Source of the DNA: Verrucomicrobiota bacterium
Lineage (GTDB): Bacteria > Verrucomicrobiota > Verrucomicrobiia > Limisphaerales > JAHEOI01
Length of the DNA stretch: 10,917 nucleotides
Assembly (NCBI GenBank): GCA_018610125.1
Contig: JAHEOI010000265.1
Span: forward strand, 1 to 10,917
Reading direction: 5' to 3'
Position numbers and translations under genes: made by a program
Notes under the pieces: model-generated
Database searches by the model: none
What the model was told of the DNA's origin: nothing
Seen by the model: only the letters and a program-made list of their open reading frames with translations
Part shown: piece after piece, positions 1 through 4,701 of the stretch
How positions within the stretch are numbered: the stretch's first letter is position 1
How the letters are laid out: every line of letters begins with the position of its first letter

Positions 1-148
1 CCCCGAAACCATCGCCGCCATCGGTGATCGGCAACGCGCCCACGCGGTCCCCTGGGCGACTCTTAGCCCAGCCCTCCGCAATCGCCTCCGCCACATCTTG
101 GGCGGAAACAGTGCCCTTGAACTTGTCCGGTAATATTTCGACTTTCAT
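1..148 (-). CDS. Glycerate kinase, N-terminal 49 residues (runs off the left edge)
   Basis: This is the beginning of a glycerate kinase of the GarK/GlxK family, which phosphorylates D-glycerate with ATP in the cytoplasm. The visible N-terminus opens with a beta strand followed by PDKFKGT, matching the family's PDSFKGS signature. A helix with AEAIAEGW follows, and ITDGGDGF at residues 42-49 matches the family's ADGGEG loop. The ATG at 148 is preceded by AGAGG with an 8-nt spacer, a reasonable ribosome binding site. The gene is divergent from the glutaredoxin gene with a 136-bp spacer between them. The product forms 2-phosphoglycerate or 3-phosphoglycerate depending on subtype, which cannot be decided from this fragment. 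Everything after residue 49 lies outside the window. Confidence 0.8.
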   Translation of the reverse strand, partial: MKVEILPDKFKGTVSAQDVAEAIAEGWAKSRPGDRVGALPITDGGDGFG

Positions 149-199
149 TCCGCTTGCCTCTCCCGTCTCTCTTGACATCGTCAACCGATGAATCGTCGC

Positions 200-228
200 T
201 TGTTTACATGACCAAAATTTGATATATG
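200..228 (+). promoter_or_regulatory. Possible sigma-70-type promoter for the glutaredoxin gene
   Basis: TTGTTT (200-205) and TATATG (223-228) are separated by 17 bases and lie 57 bases before the glutaredoxin start, in the most AT-rich part of the divergent spacer. The -35 matches the consensus at 3 of 6 positions and the -10 at 4 of 6. The organism's promoter consensus is not known, so this is a guess based on position and spacing. Confidence 0.25.
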
Positions 229-241
229 TTTAGCAAGAAGT

Positions 242-255
242 AGTAGCCTGCTACT
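242..255. repeat. Perfect 6-bp inverted repeat (AGTAGC-CT-GCTACT)
   Basis: The arms 242-247 and 250-255 are exact reverse complements around a 2-nt centre. The repeat lies just downstream of the candidate -10 element and 29 bases before the glutaredoxin start, where an operator would sit. Its 2-nt loop is too tight for an RNA hairpin, so a protein-binding site is more likely than a terminator. There is no direct evidence of function. Confidence 0.4.
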
Positions 256-284
256 GGAACCAAATCAAAACAAAGCGACGGCCT

Positions 285-617
285 ATGGATAAACCGAAAA
301 TTATCGCGTATCTCAAACCACAATGCGGCTGGAGCAACGGCGTGCGTGCGATCTTAAAGAAATACGATTTGCCCTACGAGGATCGGGACATTATCAATGA
401 TCCCTCGCAACGTCAGCAAATGATCGAGCGAAGCGGCCAAATGTTGAGCCCATGTGTCGAAGTCAACGACAAGATGCTGGCCGACATCAGTGGCGAAGAG
501 CTCGAGAGCTATCTCGTCGAGCAAAAGCTCGTCTCACCCACAAGCGAAGCGGCGGAAGCTCCGACCAATTCACCTTGTCCGGACGAAGCCTCCTCAGGTG
601 ACATCAATTTCCGATAA
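285..617 (+). CDS. Monothiol-type glutaredoxin, CGWS active site, with disordered tail
   Basis: A 110-residue thioredoxin-fold protein. The first strand (PKIIAYLK) leads into the active-site loop PQCGWS, with Cys14 in place of the CPYC of dithiol glutaredoxins. The spacing and the final Ser17 resemble the CGFS class, which binds glutathione and often a [2Fe-2S] cluster. The cis-proline segment is LSPC (54-57), putting an extra cysteine next to the cis-Pro. This is followed by a strand, an Asp-Ile-Ser-Gly turn (67-70) and a C-terminal helix (71-83). Residues 84-110 are rich in Ser, Pro, Ala and Glu, include Cys98 and look disordered; they are absent from minimal glutaredoxins of about 80-85 residues. 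The start has only a weak ribosome binding site. The gene stands alone: the glycerate kinase is divergent and a terminator follows at 679-727. A cytoplasmic thiol redox or Fe-S role is inferred from the family. Confidence 0.8.
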   Translation: MDKPKIIAYLKPQCGWSNGVRAILKKYDLPYEDRDIINDPSQRQQMIERSGQMLSPCVEVNDKMLADISGEELESYLVEQKLVSPTSEAAEAPTNSPCPDEASSGDINFR

Positions 618-678
618 AGGAGATCAAGAGGGGATGCCGAGGAAAGAGACGTCCCCCCCGGGGAGAGGGCCCCAAGGA

Positions 679-727
679 GTGTGACCGTATCAGGAGCTGC
701 GGGTTACCTGATACCGGGCACACTTTT
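679..727 (+). terminator. Rho-independent terminator behind the glutaredoxin gene
   Basis: GTGTG (679-683) pairs with CACAC (719-723), CC (685-686) with GG (716-717), and GTATCAGG (687-694) with CCTGATAC (707-714). Small bulges sit at A684, C715 and G718, and the loop is 12 nt. The 15-bp stem is followed directly by TTTT (724-727). It lies 62 nt behind the glutaredoxin stop. There is no T-run on the minus-strand side, so it should act mainly on rightward transcripts. Confidence 0.65.
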
Positions 728-728
728 C

Positions 729-754
729 GGGGCTTGCCGGCAGAGTGAAGCCCC
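729..754. other. Second GC-rich hairpin (7-bp stem, 12-nt loop)
   Basis: GGGGCTT (729-735) is the exact reverse complement of AAGCCCC (748-754) around a 12-nt loop, starting one base after the T-run of the preceding terminator. It has no T-run of its own on either strand. It could reinforce termination, stop readthrough from the convergent prepilin gene, or protect an RNA 3' end. The rest of 618-856 holds a G- and C-run-rich stretch (655-675) and an unconvincing leftward open frame treated under findings. Confidence 0.45.
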
Positions 755-831
755 CCATGTCATTAAGTTGGGCGAGAATTTCTGTATCGGCTTTCTTCTC
801 AAGATTACGACGCAACTGAGCTGGTAGGGCG

Positions 832-860
832 TCGATCCTACCGTCGATCCTCGATCCTAC
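832..860. repeat. Short direct repeats of TCGATCC at the prepilin stop codon
   Basis: TCGATCC occurs at 832-838, 844-850 and 851-857, and the longer TCGATCCTAC at 832-841 and 851-860. The last copy covers the prepilin stop codon (857-859), so the repeat straddles the gene end. It looks like local slippage or duplication. No function is evident. Confidence 0.5.
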
Positions 861-1483
861 TCCAGGTGCCGAATGTAGATGTAGACCTCCGTCGGAAATG
901 TGTCCCCACTGCCGTCATAAATGACTTTACCATAAACATCCATTTGCTCGTCGCCTCCACCAAACCGGTGATCGTCGTCGGCCCCAAGCTCCTCACCGTC
1001 AATCATCTCGCTCAGACTCTCTGCTCCCCGTTGAGCCACGCCCGTAATTCTCGCAAAAACGACCGGACCTGATGTTTCCGCTCCCTCTGCGGAGCCGGTC
1101 CTTCCATCCCCATCGAGATCATACTCACTGCCATCGATGGTGAAGTTACCATCGGGTACCGCACGAGCACTGTGAAGGCTCGCGCCACTTCCGACGGACG
1201 CCCGAAACCGTGTGTCCAAAAATCCTTCCTTGACCAGGTGGTTATCGATCGGCCCGAGAGGCGGAAACGTGCCATGCTCGGCGTAGTAATCAAAAATGGC
1301 ATCGCGGGCGCTTCGAATGGAATGGACCACCTGGACTACTTTGGCCCTTTCAATCGTGGCGAGCACACGCGGCACCAGGAATGCGGCCAGAATCCCGATA
1401 ATGGCAAGGACCCCAATCAGCTCAACAAGGGTAAACGCATAAAACCGACGTTTATGACATTGGGTGCTTCGTTCTGGTTTCAT
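857..1483 (-). CDS. Type IV pilin-like / pseudopilin protein with prepilin cleavage site
   Basis: A 208-residue protein with a classic class III signal: a short basic leader (residues 1-16, with KRR at 11-13), then A16|FTLVE and a hydrophobic helix to about residue 40. Glu21 is the conserved +5 glutamate of the mature protein. A prepilin peptidase would cut before Phe17 and N-methylate it; Ala at -1 replaces the usual Gly. The following amphipathic region (44-70) matches the N-terminal alpha helix of pilins. The globular part is acidic and contains DLDGDGRTGSAE (122-133), which fits a 12-residue EF-hand-type calcium loop. It is longer than a typical GspG (about 140-150) and nearer a minor pilin or GspH/J-like pseudopilin; the exact class cannot be set. 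The ATG at 1483 lacks a clear ribosome binding site. It lies 258 bp behind the HD-GYP gene on the same strand and near pilT-type motor genes, so a role in a pilus or type II secretion-like fibre is likely. Confidence 0.8.
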   Translation of the reverse strand: MKPERSTQCHKRRFYAFTLVELIGVLAIIGILAAFLVPRVLATIERAKVVQVVHSIRSARDAIFDYYAEHGTFPPLGPIDNHLVKEGFLDTRFRASVGSGASLHSARAVPDGNFTIDGSEYDLDGDGRTGSAEGAETSGPVVFARITGVAQRGAESLSEMIDGEELGADDDHRFGGGDEQMDVYGKVIYDGSGDTFPTEVYIYIRHLE

Positions 1484-1741
1484 TGCTAATGTTTAAGGCT
1501 ACTACAATATATACTCCCATTACAAGCTTTAACTTCAAGAAAGAAGGAATAATGGCCCCCGAGGAGGAAGGTGCTAACCCGGGGAGACCTGGGAAGGCGC
1601 CACTGTCGCAAAAGGCGTCTCGCAAAAGGCGAGTACCGCGGATCGCAATCAAGCCGACGGTTCTCGCATATGCCCGTTGACCGTAAGCTCTGCGGACAGC
1701 TCAATCAAAAGAGCAGAAGGCAACGAAAGAGAACCACCTAG
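1484..1741. other. Spacer between HD-GYP and prepilin genes, with a possible small rightward ORF
   Basis: This 258-bp spacer should hold the leftward prepilin promoter. An AT-rich stretch (about 1490-1550, minus strand TTGAAG and TATATATT) is the likeliest place, but no well-spaced pair was found. A search by eye for a sigma-54 -24/-12 element gave nothing convincing. On the plus strand, an ATG at 1552 follows AAGGA by 3 nt and opens a 42-codon frame ending at 1680. Its product would be Lys/Arg-rich, and it includes the tandem repeat at 1606-1631. No homologue is recognised and it may be chance. Confidence 0.3.
1606..1631. repeat. Tandem 12-bp repeat TCGCAAAAGGCG
   Basis: TCGCAAAAGGCG occurs exactly at 1606-1617 and 1620-1631, separated by two bases, giving a 14-bp period. 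It lies in the spacer upstream of the prepilin gene. The same face of the helix is not conserved at a 14-bp period, so a simple paired operator is less likely than a local duplication. Confidence 0.55.
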
Positions 1742-2884
1742 TCAGTCGACATTATTAAAGATATCGTCAAACTCAGCCTGACGTCGGGAGAAGGCGGCGA
1801 GGACCAAGGGATCAAAGTTTTCCGGAGAGGTTTTCAGATCGCCTTCGTAAATGATACGAACCGCCTCGGAATGTTCCATCGCCGTCTTGTAAGGACGCTG
1901 GCTACGCAAGGCGTCGTAGACATCAACGAGCTTCATGATACGAGCCGGAAGCGGGATCGCCTCACCGGTCAATCCACAAGGATAGCCACTCCCATCCCAG
2001 TGCTCATGGTGAAATGAAGCGATCTCTTCACCCATTTGGAGGTAAGGGGAATCGGCATTGCGTAAAATCTTGGCGCCTATCGTCGAGTGCGATCGCATAA
2101 CCGGCCATTCTTGGTTTGTCAACGGCCCGGCCTTTAAGAGAAGGGCATCGGGGATCCCGATTTTGCCAATGTCATGCAAGGGGCTGGCATAAAAGATCCG
2201 ATCCTGGAAGAGCTCGTCAAGTCCAAGCTCGGCAGCGATTGCGCGGCAGTAATAACTCACCCGCCGCAAGTGCCGTCCGGTTTCTCGGTCCTTGAATTCG
2301 GCAGCCCGAGCCAAGCTCATGACGGTTTCGACGAAGGCCTGCCTTAATTGCTCATTCTGGCACTGGACCCGCTTTAAAAGGAAATCACTATGGCGCTCCC
2401 AGACCCGTAGTCGCTCGGAAGAAATGCGCTTGGACGCGCTTCGGTCAACAAGCTCCTGAACCCGCTTCCGCACTTCCCATTTGGGCGCCGGAACCCGCAA
2501 CACTTCATCGATCAACGGCTCCCATGCATCTCGTAATTGCCATGCCTCGTCTTGAGGCACGACCAGCAGTATGGGCACTTGAGCCGTACTCCCTTCCGGA
2601 GCCCGATATCTCGAAATAGCAGGCTCCTGCTCGAGGCCTTGTTGATCCACCACACAAAGGTCGATCGATTCCGCTTCCGTTCCCGAGAGAATGGCATGCA
2701 AGGAAGTAGCGGTCGAGAGGTCGTACAACCAAGAAAGCTGGTTGACCAAGAATTCTTGCATCTCGCCATCAGACACCTTCACAAAAATCGTCGCCACGCC
2801 CTCAGAATTTCCCTGTCGATTGTAAGAATCAAGAGAAAAGGCGGCTATTAAAGTGTTGCCTATCGATGAAATAAGGGATATCAC
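1742..2884 (-). CDS. HD-GYP cyclic-di-GMP phosphodiesterase with degenerate receiver domain
   Basis: A 380-residue cytoplasmic protein. Residues 31-148 have a CheY-like pattern: a strand (ATIFVKV), IDLCVVD ending at Asp80 where the phospho-acceptor would be, and ILLVVP. The usual conserved lysine region reads LRVPAP, so that Lys is lost. A helical linker (150-190) leads to the HD-GYP domain (about 188-370). All metal ligands are present: Glu201, His205, His237-Asp238, His266, His292-His293 and Asp321, plus GSGYP (298-302) and RPYK (330-333). Activity against c-di-GMP, giving pGpG or GMP, is expected from the family. The GTG at 2884 gives the longest frame; a GTG at 2797, right before the first receiver strand, is an alternative, and neither has a strong ribosome binding site. 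It is co-directional with the sigma-54 regulator (276 bp upstream) and the prepilin gene, suggesting c-di-GMP control of the pilus system. Confidence 0.88.
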   Translation of the reverse strand: MISLISSIGNTLIAAFSLDSYNRQGNSEGVATIFVKVSDGEMQEFLVNQLSWLYDLSTATSLHAILSGTEAESIDLCVVDQQGLEQEPAISRYRAPEGSTAQVPILLVVPQDEAWQLRDAWEPLIDEVLRVPAPKWEVRKRVQELVDRSASKRISSERLRVWERHSDFLLKRVQCQNEQLRQAFVETVMSLARAAEFKDRETGRHLRRVSYYCRAIAAELGLDELFQDRIFYASPLHDIGKIGIPDALLLKAGPLTNQEWPVMRSHSTIGAKILRNADSPYLQMGEEIASFHHEHWDGSGYPCGLTGEAIPLPARIMKLVDVYDALRSQRPYKTAMEHSEAVRIIYEGDLKTSPENFDPLVLAAFSRRQAEFDDIFNNVD

Positions 2885-2937
2885 GTATTTCTTTACAGCC
2901 CCCTAGCTTAAGAAGCAGAAAGATTCCAGACGACTCG

Positions 2938-2953
2938 CTAGCGAGGCGTTGCC
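2938..2953 (+). repeat. Copy 1 of 16-bp dispersed repeat CTAGCGAGGCGTTGCC
   Basis: These 16 bases are identical to 7417-7432, and after two mismatches both copies continue AGACC. Here the copy is preceded by CTCG so that 2934-2945 is a perfect 12-bp palindrome (CTCGCTAGCGAG). It lies 54 bp upstream of the HD-GYP start in the spacer 2885-3160. Confidence 0.6.
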
Positions 2954-3015
2954 TCAGACCGGCCAAGGCATGAGCTCCGTCTCAGCCACTTGGTCGCGTC
3001 CAATGTTTTCTGTCT

Positions 3016-3024
3016 ACGCCTCGC
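3016..3024 (-). repeat. Inverted copy of the GCGAGGCGT core
   Basis: ACGCCTCGC on the plus strand is the exact reverse complement of the core at 2941-2949. It is followed at 3030-3044 by a perfect 6-bp hairpin (TTCCGC, TCC loop, GCGGAA). Confidence 0.45.
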
Positions 3025-3064
3025 TGATTTTCCGCTCCGCGGAAGGGAAAAGAAGAAATTTTTT

Positions 3065-3074
3065 AACGCCTCGC
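3065..3074 (-). repeat. Second inverted copy of the core (GCGAGGCGTT)
   Basis: AACGCCTCGC is the exact reverse complement of 2941-2950. It sits 3 bases before the left arm of the inverted repeat at 3078-3162. Together with the copies at 2941 and 3016, three occurrences of a 9-mer fall within 134 bp. Confidence 0.45.
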
Positions 3075-3077
3075 CAC

Positions 3078-3162
3078 AGATTCCTTGAGACTGAAAACGA
3101 TGGTAAGGGCAAGCGTCAAAATTTGACTCAAAAACATCAAATCTGCTTTGTTCAAGGAATCT
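3078..3162. repeat. 11-bp inverted repeat enclosing 63 nt at the 3' end of the sigma-54 regulator gene
   Basis: AGATTCCTTGA (3078-3088) is the exact reverse complement of TCAAGGAATCT (3152-3162). The right arm enters the regulator's stop codon (3161-3163). The loop contains a second perfect palindrome, GTCAAAATTTGAC (3115-3127), and is AT-rich. Transcribed leftwards this could fold as a long-loop stem in the 3' untranslated region, but no T-run follows the stem, so it is not a standard terminator. Flanking bases show no target-site duplication. Confidence 0.5.
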
Positions 3163-4519
3163 AGGGGGCCTTGATCTCGAGGGACTTGATCTTGTTATAG
3201 AGGGTTTGGCGACCGATCCCGAGTCGCTTGGCGGCCTCGACTTTATTCCCATTGGTTTCCTTCAGCATTTGAGCGATGGTGTTGCGCTCAATCTTTTCCA
3301 TAAGCGTCCTCGATGGATCTCCCTGGTCGGACTCCAATTCCGCATTCGACTGCTTGGCAGAAATCGATAAGTCTTCAGCTTGAACCTCTTGGTGGTCACA
3401 CAACAAGACGGCCCGGTGGATTTCATTCTGGAGCTGACGTACATTGCCCGGCCAATCAAACTCCTGAATCACGCGGGCAGCTTCGGGAGAAAATTGCTGC
3501 GTCGGACGTCCTGCTTGGGCCGCAAAGCGCTTTAAGAATGTCTTGGCCAGAGGCATGATGTCTTCACGCCGATCCCGCAAGGCAGGAAGCTCCACCGTCA
3601 TGGTGCTAATCCGGTAATATAAGTCTTCTCGCAGCGCGCCTTCACTGATGGCGTCTTCGACCTTCCGGTTGGTCGCCGCAATGATTCGGCAATCGGAGCG
3701 ATAGCTTCTCCGGGCCCCGACCGGGCGATACTCCTTGTCTTGAAGCACACGGAGCAGCTTACTTTGGGTCTCGATCGGCATTTCAGGCAGCTCATCCAGC
3801 ACCAGTGTCCCTTGATGCGCCTGAGAAAAAAGCCCTTCGCGATTGGTGAGCGCTCCGGTATAAGCCCCCTTGATTGCCCCGAACAGCTCACTCTCGATAA
3901 GCTCTCGCGGCAATGCCGCGCAATTGACCTTGATACAGGGGCCTTGGTAGCGGGCACTAAGTTGGTGCACCAGGTCGGCCATGACCTCTTTACCGGTCCC
4001 GCTCTCACCCACCAGCAAGACTGGAATATCACTTGAGGCGACCCGTTGGATTGTCTTGACCACCCCTTTCATCGCAGCACTCTTGAAAATCGGCGCCGTT
4101 TCTCCGTTCAAGGAAGCCAACGCCTGCCGAAGCAAGTGGCTCGTTTCATTCAATCGCCGATGCTCAAGCGCCCGATCCACGGTCACACGCAGGGTCTCGA
4201 AATCGACCGGCTTATTCAAAAAGGTGTAAGCCCCGCGCTTGGTGGTCTCGACGGCGGATTCGAAGGTCGCATGTCCGGTCAGCACAACCACTTCTGAATC
4301 CGACCATTGGCGCTTGATCCGTGGAATGAGATCCACACCGTTTGCGTCCGGCAGCACAAGGTCAAGCAAGACAAGGTCCGGCGCCTTACTGGCCATCATT
4401 CCGTCGAGCTCGGACTTGTCCTCGGCCTCGTGCACATAGCACCCACACTCGCCAAGAAGCTCTTTCAGCATCTCGCGAACTGCCGCATCGTCATCGACTA
4501 GAAGCACGTTCGGTTTCAT
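3161..4519 (-). CDS. NtrC-family sigma-54-dependent response regulator
   Basis: A 452-residue three-domain transcription activator. The receiver domain (1-120) has the acidic triad at Asp9-11, phospho-acceptor Asp53 in LLLDLVLP, Thr81 and Lys103. The AAA+ domain (about 142-370) has Walker A GESGTGKE (171-178), the sigma-54 contact loop GAYTGA (218-223), Walker B LVLDEL (239-244) and WPGNVRQLQNE (356-366). A Fis-type helix-turn-helix closes the protein (about 423-447, GNKVEAAKRLGIGRQTLYNK). Phosphorylation should switch on ATP-driven opening of sigma-54 promoters. I chose ATG 4519 because TTGGGGCG lies about 6 nt before it; a GTG at 4525 would add two residues. No partner histidine kinase is in the window. 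It is divergent from the pilT pair, so these motors, the prepilin or the HD-GYP gene are candidate targets; PilR is a functional parallel, but orthology is not shown. The gene ends in the inverted repeat 3078-3162. Confidence 0.93.
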   Translation of the reverse strand: MKPNVLLVDDDAAVREMLKELLGECGCYVHEAEDKSELDGMMASKAPDLVLLDLVLPDANGVDLIPRIKRQWSDSEVVVLTGHATFESAVETTKRGAYTFLNKPVDFETLRVTVDRALEHRRLNETSHLLRQALASLNGETAPIFKSAAMKGVVKTIQRVASSDIPVLLVGESGTGKEVMADLVHQLSARYQGPCIKVNCAALPRELIESELFGAIKGAYTGALTNREGLFSQAHQGTLVLDELPEMPIETQSKLLRVLQDKEYRPVGARRSYRSDCRIIAATNRKVEDAISEGALREDLYYRISTMTVELPALRDRREDIMPLAKTFLKRFAAQAGRPTQQFSPEAARVIQEFDWPGNVRQLQNEIHRAVLLCDHQEVQAEDLSISAKQSNAELESDQGDPSRTLMEKIERNTIAQMLKETNGNKVEAAKRLGIGRQTLYNKIKSLEIKAP

Positions 4520-4539
4520 ACACACGCCCCAATCAGTCT

Positions 4540-4554
4540 CGAGGATAATCCTCG
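4540..4554. repeat. Perfect palindrome CGAGGAT-A-ATCCTCG upstream of the regulator
   Basis: Two 7-bp arms around a single central base, lying 21-35 bases before the regulator start and about 150 bases before the first pilT gene. Position and symmetry fit an operator for a dimeric regulator, possibly autoregulation, or a 5' untranslated hairpin. No second copy of the sequence was noticed in the window. Confidence 0.45.
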
Positions 4555-4633
4555 TTGCGTCTAGCTTGTCAGGGTAACCTCCAATACAGCGTAATACAAG
4601 CCCCTACTTAAACCGGAAGATTCTGTTAAGATC

Positions 4634-4649
4634 CAGCCCGAGGCTTGCA
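4634..4649 (+). promoter_or_regulatory. Weak sigma-54-like -24/-12 site before the pilT operon
   Basis: CAGCCCG, four bases, then TTGCA fits the spacing of TGGCACG-N4-TTGCA. The -12 half is perfect, but the -24 half matches at only 4 of 7 positions and has AG instead of the nearly invariant GG. It ends 52 bases before the ATG at 4702. The divergent sigma-54 activator gene makes it worth noting, but it may be chance. Confidence 0.2.
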
Positions 4650-4701
4650 CTGTGGGTCCTCGCCATATACCAATGATAAGGTAAACATACCAGGACACAA
4701 T

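Noticed and set aside
639..646. GAGGAAAG followed by GACGTCC, recalling the start of the conserved RNase P RNA core
   Set aside because: Only the short GAGGAAAG matches. The rest of the conserved core and the 3' ACAGAA partner are absent, and the region is too short before the terminator.
1484..1741. Sigma-54 promoter for the prepilin gene
   Set aside because: Several TTGC words were checked on the minus strand, but none has GG ten bases before GC, so no acceptable -24/-12 pair was found.
4645..4701. TTG start giving a 19-residue N-terminal extension of the first PilT ATPase
   Set aside because: The ATG at 4702 has AGGA at good spacing and matches the family N-terminus; the extension resembles nothing and overlaps the possible promoter.
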